Origin: VRUE01 sp035712345 | GTDB lineage: Bacteria; Actinomycetota; Thermoleophilia; Solirubrobacterales; 70-9 | Reading direction: 5' to 3' | Length of the DNA: 64,000 bases | NCBI GenBank assembly: GCA_035712345.1 | Contig: DASTAY010000035.1 | Coordinates: forward strand, 62,001-126,000 | Shown: in pieces, positions 57,385-64,000 of the stretch | Position numbering within the stretch: position 1 is the first letter of the stretch | How the letters are laid out: every line of letters begins with the position of its first letter | The notes under the pieces: generated by a model | What the model saw: only the letters and a program-made list of their open reading frames with translations | Told to the model about the DNA's origin: nothing | The model's database searches: none | Made by a program: the position numbers and the translations under genes

Positions 57385-57832
57385 GCTGGGCGGCGATCGG
57401 CCGGTGCGCCGCCTCGCCTACAGCGACCTGCCCGCCGTGATCTCGATCGAGCGCCGCTCCTTTCCGGCGCCCTGGTCGCTGGCGATGTTCGTGCTCGAGC
57501 TGTCCAAGCCCTCGGGCATCTGCCTCGCCGCGACCGATGGCGAGGAGCTGCTCGGCTACCTGATCTGCTCGCGCTACGACCGCGTCTGGCACGTGATGAA
57601 CGTCGCCGTCGCCCCCGAGCGGCGCCGCCAGGGTGTCGCCGCCAGGATGATCGCGACGCTGCTCGCCGAGGCCGGCCGGGAGCTGCCCTTCACGCTCGAG
57701 GTACGGGTCTCCAACCGCGACGCGATCGCGATGTACGAGAAGCTCGGCTTCCGCTCGGCGGGCGTGCGGCCGCGCTATTACCAGGACAACGGCGAGGACG
57801 CCCTGATCATGTGGCTCGACGAGTCGTCGTGA
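57338..57832 (+). CDS. rimI: ribosomal protein S18 alanine N-acetyltransferase RimI
   Basis: A 164-residue GNAT. RRLAYSDLPAVISIERRSFP, AMFVLELSKPSGICLAATDG, WHVMNVAVAPERRRQGVAAR (acetyl-CoA loop R-R-x-G-V-A) and LEVRVSNRDAIAMYEKLGFR. It acetylates the N-terminus of S18 and possibly other proteins. The position between tsaB and tsaD is the standard one. GTG 57353 is an alternative start. The stop overlaps the tsaD GTG. Confidence 0.92.
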   Translation: MRNGGVSETLSKQQSELGGDRPVRRLAYSDLPAVISIERRSFPAPWSLAMFVLELSKPSGICLAATDGEELLGYLICSRYDRVWHVMNVAVAPERRRQGVAARMIATLLAEAGRELPFTLEVRVSNRDAIAMYEKLGFRSAGVRPRYYQDNGEDALIMWLDESS

Positions 57833-58857
57833 TCCTCGCGATCGAGACCTCCTGCGACGACACCTGCGCCGCCGTCGTCGCCGGCGCCGAGATCCTCTCC
57901 AACGTGATCTCCTCGCAGGACGAGGCCCATGCCGAGTTCGGCGGGATCGTTCCCGAGGTCGCCTCCCGCCACCACCTGGAGCTGACCGCGCCGATCGTCG
58001 AGGCCGCCCTGAGCGAGGCCGGGGTGACGCTGGACTCGGTCGAGGCGGTCGCCGTGACGGCCGGGCCCGGCCTGATCGGCGCGCTCCTCGTCGGGCTCAG
58101 CACCGCCAAGGCGATCGCTGCGTCGCGCCGCCTGCCGCTGATCCCGGTCGACCACCTGCAGGGCCACGTCGCGGCCAACTACCTCGCTCCGGAGCCGCTC
58201 GAGCCACCCTTCCTCTGCCTGGTGGCGAGCGGCGGGCACACGCTGCTGGCAGGCGTCCACGACCACGCCGGCCACGAGGTGCTCGGCCAGACGCTCGACG
58301 ACGCCGCCGGCGAGGCCTTCGACAAGGTCGCCCGCCTGCTCGGCCTGGGCTTCCCCGGCGGACCGGCGCTGCAGCGGCTCGCCGAGGAGGGCGACCCGGC
58401 CGCCTTCGAGCTGCCGGTGGCGATGGCCCGGGATCCCGGCCTCGACTTCAGCTTCAGCGGGCTGAAGACGGCGCTCGCCTACCTCTGCCGCGACCTCGGC
58501 CCCGAGGGGGTGGCCGAGCGGCGCGCGGACCTCGCTGCCGGCTTCCAGGCCGCCGCGGTCGGCCAGCTGACCTCGAAACTGAAGCGGGCGTTGCAGCGCG
58601 GCGATTGGGAGGCGGTCGCGCTCGGCGGCGGCGTCGCCGCCAACGGGCCCCTGCGCGAGGCGGTTGCCGCGCTCTGCGAGGAGCGCGGCCTGCGGCTGAA
58701 GCTGGTGCCGCTGAAGCTCTGCACCGACAACGCCGCGATGATCGCCTCGGCCGCCCGATTTGCGCCTTCCCTCGCCTACCCCGAGTACCTTGCGTTCGAT
58801 GCATTCCCACGATCCACGGAGCGGTGGGGCGCCGAGCGAGCAAGCGTCGACCTCTGA
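57829..58857 (+). CDS. tsaD: tRNA N6-adenosine threonylcarbamoyltransferase TsaD
   Basis: A 342-residue Kae1/TsaD enzyme making t6A37. ILAIETSCDDTCAAVVAGAE (start), GIVPEVASRHHLELTAPIVE (metal-binding His pair), VTAGPGLIGALLVGLSTAKA, HLQGHVAANYLAPEPLEPPF, LVASGGHTLLAGVHDH, LDDAAGEAFDKVARLLGLGF and ALGGGVAANGPLREAVAALC, then CTDNAAMIASAA. GTG 57829 overlaps the rimI stop. The last codons (ERASVDL) are contributed by copy 3 of the 61-bp repeat. Confidence 0.97.
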   Translation: MILAIETSCDDTCAAVVAGAEILSNVISSQDEAHAEFGGIVPEVASRHHLELTAPIVEAALSEAGVTLDSVEAVAVTAGPGLIGALLVGLSTAKAIAASRRLPLIPVDHLQGHVAANYLAPEPLEPPFLCLVASGGHTLLAGVHDHAGHEVLGQTLDDAAGEAFDKVARLLGLGFPGGPALQRLAEEGDPAAFELPVAMARDPGLDFSFSGLKTALAYLCRDLGPEGVAERRADLAAGFQAAAVGQLTSKLKRALQRGDWEAVALGGGVAANGPLREAVAALCEERGLRLKLVPLKLCTDNAAMIASAARFAPSLAYPEYLAFDAFPRSTERWGAERASVDL

Positions 58858-58888
58858 TTCTTCGCGCCGCGAGCGAGGCGCGACTTTG
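58827..58888 (+). repeat. 61-bp dispersed repeat, diverged copy 3 (tsaD/glutaredoxin junction)
   Basis: Read on the plus strand it matches the reverse complement of copy 1. The best block is CTCTGATTCTTCGCGCCGCG against CTCTGGTTCTTCGCGCCGGG, continuing into GAGCGAGGCG. As with copy 1 it contains the stop codon of the upstream gene and ends at the start of the next one. Confidence 0.6.
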
Positions 58889-59152
58889 ATTCTCTACTCC
58901 CGCCCCGGTTGCCACCTCTGCGAGCAGGCGCTGGCAGAGCTCGTCGCCCTGCACGCGGAGGGCTATCGCTTCGAGCTGCACGAGATCGACATCGAGAGCG
59001 ACGACGCCCTGTTGCGCGCCATGCTCGAGCGCATCCCCGTGCTCGAGCTCGACGGCGAGGTCGTCTCCGAACTGGTCCTCGACCAAACCTCCGTTCGTGC
59101 CCGGCTCGATACTGTGGTGGCCGATGATCGATCCGGCGGTGGAGGAGCTTGA
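58886..59152 (+). CDS. glutaredoxin-like thioredoxin-fold protein (DUF836 type)
   Basis: An 88-residue protein from TTG 58886: ILYSRPGCHLCEQALAEL with the CHLC redox pair, FELHEIDIESDDALLRAMLE and IPVLELDGEVVSE with the cis-Pro. A small cytoplasmic thiol-disulfide oxidoreductase is likely. The TTG is chosen because the fold begins there; a longer frame upstream is the repeat and the tsaD end. It overlaps the rex start by 29 bases, so redox sensing and thiol chemistry share a transcript. Confidence 0.82.
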   Translation: MILYSRPGCHLCEQALAELVALHAEGYRFELHEIDIESDDALLRAMLERIPVLELDGEVVSELVLDQTSVRARLDTVVADDRSGGGGA

Positions 59153-59795
59153 GGTGTCAGGTGGGCTGATCGGCGAGGGCGAGCGGCTCTCGCTCGGCGT
59201 CGCCGCCCGCCTCTCCCGCTACCTGCAGGTGCTGACGCAGGCCCGCAAGATGGGCCGCGAGACGATCTCCTCGCAGGAACTCTCCGACTACACCCACATC
59301 AACCCGACCCAGATCCGCCGCGACCTCTCCGGCTTCGGCAAGTTCGGCAAGCGCGGCGTCGGCTACAACGTCGAGTCGCTGGTGGCGGAGATCCGCAAGA
59401 TCCTGCGCACCTCGGGCCAGCACAACATCGCCCTTTTCGGCGCCGGCAACCTCGGCCAGGCGATCGCCAGCTCCGACATCTTCGCCGACCACGGCTTCGA
59501 GGTCGTCGCGATGTTCGACATCGATCCGTCTGTCGTCGGCACACAGGTCGGCAGCCTCGAGGTGCGCGACTTCGGCGAGCTCGAGGCGGTCGTCTCCGAG
59601 CAGGAGATCGTCGTCGGCGTGCTCGCCGTGCCCGCGGCCGCCGCCCAGGCCGTCGCCGACCGCCTGGTCGAGGCCGGCGTCAAGATCATCTTCAACTACT
59701 CTGAGCAGCTGCTGCAGGTGCCGCCCGAGGTCACCGTGCACACCTCCAGCCCCGCGGTCGACCTCCTCTACGCGCTCTACTTCTACCTGACCTAG
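59124..59795 (+). CDS. rex: redox-sensing transcriptional repressor Rex
   Basis: A 223-residue NADH/NAD+-responsive repressor. The N-terminal winged helix (LGVAARLSRYLQVLTQARKM; ISSQELSDYTHINPTQIRRD; LSGFGKFGKRGVGYN) and the Rossmann domain (IALFGAGNLGQAIASSDIFA; GLxVVAMFDIDP-like EVVAMFDIDPSVVGTQVG; IIFNYSEQLLQVP) are complete. High NADH releases it from promoters of fermentative and respiratory genes. ATG 59124 overlaps the glutaredoxin gene. Confidence 0.96.
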   Translation: MIDPAVEELEVSGGLIGEGERLSLGVAARLSRYLQVLTQARKMGRETISSQELSDYTHINPTQIRRDLSGFGKFGKRGVGYNVESLVAEIRKILRTSGQHNIALFGAGNLGQAIASSDIFADHGFEVVAMFDIDPSVVGTQVGSLEVRDFGELEAVVSEQEIVVGVLAVPAAAAQAVADRLVEAGVKIIFNYSEQLLQVPPEVTVHTSSPAVDLLYALYFYLT

Positions 59796-59818
59796 GCCAC
59801 TCCGAAGGAGCCGTCCCC

Positions 59819-60982
59819 TTGTCCATGGACCTCGACCTGGCTCGGGAGAGATTCGAGTCCTCCACCGACTTCACGATCGGGCTCGAGGAGGAGTTCGCGA
59901 TCCTCGACCCGGCGACGCTGGAGCTGGAGCACCGCTTCGAGGATCTCTACGCCGCCTGTCAGAAGGACGACGTGCTGGCCGAGTCGGCCGCGGGGGAGCT
60001 GATCGCCTCGGAGATCGAGATCCGCTCCGGCCGCTCGGAGACGTTCACGGCGGCGATCGAGGCCCAGCGCGAGCGGCGCGGGCGGCTCTTCGACCTGGCC
60101 GGCGGCATGGGCCTGGCGCTGGCGGCGATGGGCACGCACCCCTGGGCCGACTACCTCGACCAGCGGATCATCGACACGCCCCACTACAACCGCCTGCGCC
60201 ACGAACTCGGCTACGTCGCGCAGCGCAACAACACCTGGAGCCTGCACGTGCACATGGGCGTGCGCGGGGCGGACCGGGCGATCGCCGTCTGCGACCGGAT
60301 GCGCGAGCTGCTGCCGCTGCTGCTGGCGGTGTCGGCCAACTCGCCCTTCCTCGACCGCCGCGACACCGGCCTGCACACCGTGCGCACTGAGATCTTCACC
60401 CGCACCTTCCCCCGCTGCGGTGTGCCCAGCCCCTTCGTCGACTGGCGCAGCTACGCCGATTTCGTCGCCTTGCTGCAGCGGACCGGCACCGTGGTCGAGT
60501 CGACGCAGTTGTGGTGGAGCGTCCGCCCGCACCACGAATTCGGCACGGTCGAGGTGCGGATCTGCGACGCGCAGACGCGGGGCGAGGAGTCCTTCGGAGT
60601 GGCGGCGCTGATCGCCGCCTGCATCGCCCAGGCCGCGCTGGACTACGACGAGCACGGCTATGACGGCGCCGGCGCGCCGTTGCAGGACCGCGAGATCGAG
60701 GAGAACCTCTGGCGGGCGATCCGTCACGGCATGAGCGGCAAGCTGATCGATTTCCGGGGTGGGGTGGAGGTCGAGGCGCGGGCGGCGCTCGAGGGTGTCC
60801 TGCGATGGGCCGCGCCTGCCCGCGAGGCGCTCGGCATCGATCCGCAACTGCCCGAGCGCAACGGCGCCCAGCGCGCCCGACGGACGCTCGACGCCGGTGT
60901 CTCGATCGAGGACATCTACCGCGACGCGGTAGATGAGACGCACCGCACCTACACCGCCGCCAAACAGGCGGCCCAGGGCTGA
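59819..60982 (+). CDS. glutamate--cysteine ligase family 2 protein (YbdK-like)
   Basis: A 387-residue carboxylate-amine ligase. FTIGLEEEFAILDPATLELE (metal-binding Glu cluster), LIASEIEIRSGRSETF, MGTHPWADYLDQRIIDTPHY, NNTWSLHVHMGVRGADRAIA, TQLWWSVRPHHEFGTVEVRI and CDAQTRGEESFGVAALIAAC. Family members make gamma-glutamylcysteine weakly or act on other amines. A TTG at 59819 is well spaced from AAGGAG; an ATG two codons on is the alternative. It follows rex after 23 bases. Confidence 0.92.
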   Translation: MSMDLDLARERFESSTDFTIGLEEEFAILDPATLELEHRFEDLYAACQKDDVLAESAAGELIASEIEIRSGRSETFTAAIEAQRERRGRLFDLAGGMGLALAAMGTHPWADYLDQRIIDTPHYNRLRHELGYVAQRNNTWSLHVHMGVRGADRAIAVCDRMRELLPLLLAVSANSPFLDRRDTGLHTVRTEIFTRTFPRCGVPSPFVDWRSYADFVALLQRTGTVVESTQLWWSVRPHHEFGTVEVRICDAQTRGEESFGVAALIAACIAQAALDYDEHGYDGAGAPLQDREIEENLWRAIRHGMSGKLIDFRGGVEVEARAALEGVLRWAAPAREALGIDPQLPERNGAQRARRTLDAGVSIEDIYRDAVDETHRTYTAAKQAAQG

Positions 60983-61004
60983 AAACGCGGTATCCGCGGC
61001 CCCT

Positions 61005-61010
61005 TATAGA
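61005..61010 (+). promoter_or_regulatory. -10 hexamer TATAGA of hppA
   Basis: TATAGACTC lies 36 bases before the TTG start of the pyrophosphatase, and a GGAGGAA ribosome-binding site stands between, unlike the leaderless genes. Confidence 0.4.
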
Positions 61011-61045
61011 CTCCCGCGCCGCTTAAACCGACGGAGGAACCGAAC

Positions 61046-63133
61046 TTGACCAGCTTCTTGACCGAATACGGAGTCGTCGTCGCGCTCGTTTGCGCCGGCG
61101 CGGCAGTTGTCTACGGATTGATCATCACCCAGCGCCTGCTCGCAAAGTCGCCGGGCAACGATCGGATGCAGGAAATCTCGGGCGCGGTGCAGGAGGGAGC
61201 GAAGGCCTACCTCAACCGGCAGTACACGATCATCGCCGCGGTCGCGGTGCCGATCGCGATCGTGCTCTGGCTCCTGCAGGACTACAAGACCGCGATCGGC
61301 TTCGTCATCGGGGGAACCCTCTCCGGCGCAACCGGCTTCATCGGCATGAACCTCTCGGTTCGGGCCAATGCCCGCGTCGCCGAGGCGGCCCGCGGCGGCG
61401 TGCCGCCGGCCCTCGACGTCGCCTTCAAGGGTGGCTCGGTCACCGGCCTGCTCGTCGTCGGCCTGGCGCTGCTCGGCGTCGCCGGCTACTACGGCATCCT
61501 CGTGCTCACCGGCTCGAGCGACAAGGAGGCGGTCGACGCACTTGTCGGGCTCGGCTTCGGAGGCTCGTTGATCTCCGTCTTCGCCCGTCTCGGCGGCGGC
61601 ATCTTCACCAAGGCGGCCGATGTCGGCGCCGACCTGGTGGGCAAGGTCGAGGCCGGGATCCCCGAGGACGATCCCCGCAACCCGGCCGTGATCGCCGACA
61701 ACGTCGGCGACAACGTCGGCGACTGCGCCGGCATGGCGGCCGACCTGTTCGAGACCTACGCGGTCACCTCGGTCGCGGTCATGCTGCTCGGCGTCCTCAC
61801 CTTCACCGGCTCCGGCGGCGAATTCGCCCGTGAGGTCGCGATCTACCCGCTGGTCATCGGCGCCGTCGCGATCGTCGCCTCGATCATCGGCGCGCTCCTG
61901 GTGCGGACCAAATCCGACCGGGTCGAGGGAGCCCTCTACCAGGGCCTGATCATCTCCGGGATCCTCTCGATCGCCGCCTTCTACCCGATCACCGATTGGC
62001 TGATGAGCGATCCGGTGCGACTCGGGCTCAGCACCGCCGCCAAGGCCGTCTCGGTAACCGACCTGTGGCTCTGCGCGGTCATCGGGGTCGCGGTTACGGC
62101 GCTACTTTTTGTCATCACCGAATACTATACGTCTACCCGCTTCCGGCCGGTGAAGACGATCGCCCAGGCCTCGGAGACCGGTCACGCGACCAACATCATC
62201 CAGGGCCTCGCTCAGGGCTTCCAATCGACCGGGGCCCCGGCGCTGGTGCTGGCGCTGGCGATCCTCGCCGCCAACGAGCTGGCGGGGATCTACGGCATCG
62301 GCATCGCCGTGATGGCGCAGCTCTCGCTCTGCGGCCTGATCGTCGCCCTCGACGCATTCGGGCCGATCACCGACAACGCGGGCGGGATCGCCGAGATGGC
62401 GGACCTGCCCGAGGACGTCCGCAACGTCACCGACCCGCTCGACGCGGTCGGCAACACGACCAAGGCGGTCACCAAGGGCTACGCGATCGGCTCGGCCGCT
62501 CTCGCCGCCCTGGTGCTGTTCGCGGCGTTCAAGAGCGAACTGGCGGGTGAAGCCCCGGCCGGCTTCGATCTCAACGGCCTCTTCAACCTGTCCTCCCCGG
62601 ACGTGTTGATCGGGCTGATCATCGGCGGCATGATGGTCTACCTGTTCGCCGCGTTCGCGATCGAGGCGGTCGGCCGCGCCGGCGGTCAGGTCGTCGAACA
62701 GGTGCGCGGGCAGTTCCGCGAGCACCCGGGGATCATGGAGGGCACCGAAAAACCCGACTACGGTAAAACGGTCAGCATCGTCACCCTGGCGGCGCAGAAA
62801 GAGATGATCCTGCCCGCGCTGGTGCCGATCGTCGTGCCGGTGGTCGTCGGCCTGCTCAGCGTTGACGCGCTCGGCGGCCTGCTGATCGGCGTCATCGTCG
62901 TCGGCCTCTTCGCCGCGATCTCGATGACCGCCGGCGGCGGCGCCTGGGACAACGCGAAGAAGCTGATCGAGGACGGCGCCCACGGCGGCAAAGGCTCGCC
63001 GGCCCATGAAGCCTCGGTGACCGGCGACACGGTCGGTGATCCCTACAAGGACACTGCCGGACCGGCGATCAACCCGATGATCAAGGTGGCCAACATCGTC
63101 GCCATCCTGATCATCCCGATCGTCCACTTCTAG
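61046..63133 (+). CDS. hppA: membrane-bound proton-translocating pyrophosphatase, K+-independent type
   Basis: A 695-residue membrane PPase with about sixteen helices. Substrate-site motifs: FTKAADVGADLVGKVEAGIP, EDDPRNPAVIADNVGDNVGD, CAGMAADLFETYAV, and near the end GGAWDNAKKLIEDGAHGGKG, SPAHEASVTGDTVGDPYKDT. In GNTTKAVTKGYAIGSAALAA the lysine after GNTT marks the K+-independent H+-pumping class (K+-dependent forms have Ala). It couples PPi hydrolysis to proton export. TTG start with GGAGGAA upstream. A 124-nt structured repeat follows the stop by 12 bases. Confidence 0.96.
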   Translation: MTSFLTEYGVVVALVCAGAAVVYGLIITQRLLAKSPGNDRMQEISGAVQEGAKAYLNRQYTIIAAVAVPIAIVLWLLQDYKTAIGFVIGGTLSGATGFIGMNLSVRANARVAEAARGGVPPALDVAFKGGSVTGLLVVGLALLGVAGYYGILVLTGSSDKEAVDALVGLGFGGSLISVFARLGGGIFTKAADVGADLVGKVEAGIPEDDPRNPAVIADNVGDNVGDCAGMAADLFETYAVTSVAVMLLGVLTFTGSGGEFAREVAIYPLVIGAVAIVASIIGALLVRTKSDRVEGALYQGLIISGILSIAAFYPITDWLMSDPVRLGLSTAAKAVSVTDLWLCAVIGVAVTALLFVITEYYTSTRFRPVKTIAQASETGHATNIIQGLAQGFQSTGAPALVLALAILAANELAGIYGIGIAVMAQLSLCGLIVALDAFGPITDNAGGIAEMADLPEDVRNVTDPLDAVGNTTKAVTKGYAIGSAALAALVLFAAFKSELAGEAPAGFDLNGLFNLSSPDVLIGLIIGGMMVYLFAAFAIEAVGRAGGQVVEQVRGQFREHPGIMEGTEKPDYGKTVSIVTLAAQKEMILPALVPIVVPVVVGLLSVDALGGLLIGVIVVGLFAAISMTAGGGAWDNAKKLIEDGAHGGKGSPAHEASVTGDTVGDPYKDTAGPAINPMIKVANIVAILIIPIVHF

Positions 63134-63145
63134 GCATTGCGAGTG

Positions 63146-63269
63146 GGAGGGGCGAGGGTGCCCCTCCTGCTTGCTGGGTTTTCCGCCTGGAGAGTTGGAA
63201 AGCTGGTCGCATGAGTGGTAGGGGCGGAAAACGGACGCCGCTGCGCTGGAGGGGCACCTTCGCCCCTCC
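63146..63269. repeat. 124-nt double-stem repeat element, copy 2
   Basis: Outer arms 63146-63167 and 63248-63269 (21 of 22 pairs, one G-T) and inner arms GTTTTCCGCC (63178-63187) and GGCGGAAAAC (63223-63232). The 3' internal strand GGACGCCGCTGCGCT is identical to copy 1, and the 5' strand TGCTTGCTGG differs at one base. Arm bases that differ from copy 1 change in pairs. It lies after the hppA stop. Confidence 0.88.
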
Positions 63270-63282
63270 TTCACGGACGCTC

Positions 63283-63447
63283 ATGAACGGCTCGGTCGCG
63301 AGGGTTGCGATTGGCGCGATGTCGGCTTTTCTCTTGCTGCCGACGGTGGCGACGGCGGCGCCGGGCAATGACAAGCTCGAAGGTGCTCAGGTGGTGGGTC
63401 CGACGCCCGATTCTCGTGTCTGGATCGAATGTAGGGGCCACGGCTGA
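63283..63447 (+). pseudogene. truncated secreted-protein gene
   Basis: From ATG 63283 the frame encodes a signal peptide (VAIGAMSAFLLLPTVATAAP) and the first residues of a mature protein (GNDKLEGAQVVGPTPDSRVW), then stops after 54 residues. APxNDxLxGAQ-type starts belong to much longer exported proteins, often with pre-peptidase-like domains. So this is probably the 5' stump of a lost gene. A functional short peptide is less likely. Confidence 0.5.
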
Positions 63448-63509
63448 ATCGTCGAGATCTCCGCGGCCGTGACGTCGGCCGAGCGCCCGCTGATCGCTGC
63501 GGCCCATCG

Positions 63510-63555
63510 CCCATCCGACATTGACCCCACTCCAGTGGGGTCAATGTCGGATGGG
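63510..63555. terminator. perfect 22-bp inverted repeat, likely bidirectional terminator
   Basis: CCCATCCGACATTGACCCCACT and its exact reverse complement are separated by only CC. It lies between the truncated secreted-protein gene and the oxidase gene. The hairpin would be extremely stable but has no T-tract on either side; it could also be a recombination or mobile-element end. Confidence 0.6.
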
Positions 63556-63576
63556 GCGGCGGAATAGGGTCCTGGT

Positions 63577-64000
63577 GTGCTGGATGAGCTGATTACGGTC
63601 TCCGACTTCGAGCAGGCTGCGGCGGAGAAGCTGGACGCCGGCGTCGCCGGGTATTTCTTCGGCGGGGCGGGGGACGAGCTGACGCTGGGTGAGAACGTCG
63701 CGGCCTGGTCCGGGTGGCGGCTGCGGCCGCGGGTGCTCGCGGGGCTGAGCGAGTGGCGGACGAACGCGAAGGTGCTGGGCTCGGAGGTCTCGATGCCGGT
63801 GCTGGTCGCGCCCGTCGCTTACCAGGGGCTGGTCGATCCGGGAGGGGAGGCGGCGATGGCTCGGGCGGCTGCGTCGGCCAGCACCGTGATGTGCCTCTCG
63901 ACGCTGGCGACGATGAGGCCGCGGCCGGTCGCAGAGGCGGCGCCGGGAGGGCGGCGCTGGTTTCAGCTCTACTGCTTCCGCGACGAGGGCGTGACCCGGG
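63577..64000 (+). CDS. FMN-dependent alpha-hydroxy-acid oxidase/dehydrogenase (partial, runs off the window)
   Basis: The first 141 residues of a TIM-barrel FMN enzyme of the lactate/glycolate/mandelate oxidase family. From GTG 63577: LITVSDFEQAAAEKLDAGVA, GYFFGGAGDELTLGENVAAW, RLRPRVLAGLSEWR, SMPVLVAPVAYQGLVDPGGE, CLSTLATMRPRPVAEA and RRWFQLYCFRDEGVTR, the FQLY strand contacting FMN. The catalytic His and Arg lie beyond the window end. The substrate cannot be called from this part. Confidence 0.88.
   Translation, partial: MLDELITVSDFEQAAAEKLDAGVAGYFFGGAGDELTLGENVAAWSGWRLRPRVLAGLSEWRTNAKVLGSEVSMPVLVAPVAYQGLVDPGGEAAMARAAASASTVMCLSTLATMRPRPVAEAAPGGRRWFQLYCFRDEGVTR

Overview
The window is about 70 percent GC with dense, overlapping operons on both strands. 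Gene content (MraZ/RsmH/FtsI/MurE/MraY, Rex, type 4 uracil-DNA glycosylase, SpoIIE/HATPase stress module, F420-type nitroreductase remnant, Tad pilus genes) points to a high-GC actinobacterium. The small winged-helix regulators and the MRRHSPAMA-type secreted protein suggest Thermoleophilia/Solirubrobacterales; that placement is inference. No CRISPR array, complete insertion sequence or prophage was seen.

Region 1 (1-7.7 kb, minus strand): a stress module (RsbV-like STAS protein and a GAF-phosphatase-kinase fusion), two DJ-1/GlxA-type proteins, the stump of a deazaflavin-dependent nitroreductase, a GT87-like membrane glycosyltransferase and a PQQ-repeat lipoprotein with its own canonical, apparently leaderless promoter.

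Region 2 (7.7-16.7 kb, minus strand): a compact, probably undescribed biosynthetic cluster. In transcription order: small winged-helix regulator, tRNA-Thr(TGT), divergent arginyl-tRNA-synthetase-like enzyme, fused aminodeoxychorismate synthase (PabAB), GNAT acetyltransferase, HDAC-like amidohydrolase, PapB-like aminodeoxychorismate mutase, cytochrome P450 and MbtG-like lysine N-hydroxylase. Most joints overlap. The genes suggest a p-aminophenylpyruvate-type aromatic unit and an N-hydroxylated amino acid, possibly joined with aminoacyl chemistry and acetyl protection.

Region 3 (16.8-20.8 kb): epimerase, TPR protein, secreted serine protease, secreted alanine-rich protein, a 44-residue ORF and a winged-helix regulator.

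Region 4 (20.8-27.2 kb, plus strand): a cobalamin riboswitch controls two secreted DUF4430 (transcobalamin beta-domain-like) proteins, EcfT, a fused double EcfA ATPase, and an S-component fused to an alpha/alpha-barrel resembling the other transcobalamin half. This looks like an ECF corrinoid importer with a split transcobalamin.

Region 5 (27.2-37.6 kb): nitroreductase, GlpD, a Rho-like protein without a P-loop, a hypothetical protein, a DUF192-TreT-type glycosyltransferase fusion, then a two-component pair overlapping Tad/Flp genes (CpaB-like, CpaF, TadB, TadC).

Region 6 (37.6-47 kb): a shortened dcw cluster (mraZ, rsmH, ftsL, ftsI, murE, 16-codon mini-cistron, mraY) with MraZ boxes and a leader hairpin, followed by uvrA with a LexA box.

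Region 7 (47-64 kb): XylFGH-type sugar ABC transporter, a Phd/PIN toxin-antitoxin pair, ROK kinase, hexapeptide acyltransferase, panC-panD-panB, type 4 UDG, the t6A set tsaE-tsaB-rimI-tsaD, a glutaredoxin, rex, a GCS2 ligase, a K+-independent H+-pyrophosphatase, a decayed secreted-protein gene and the start of an alpha-hydroxy-acid oxidase cut by the window edge.

Several short dispersed repeats run through the window: a 45-bp palindrome (three copies, one inside pabAB), a 124-nt double-stem element with compensatory changes (two copies plus two possible relatives), and a 61-bp element placed at stop/start junctions (three copies). Many start codons lie 6-8 nt after a -10-like hexamer, so leaderless translation is probably common here.
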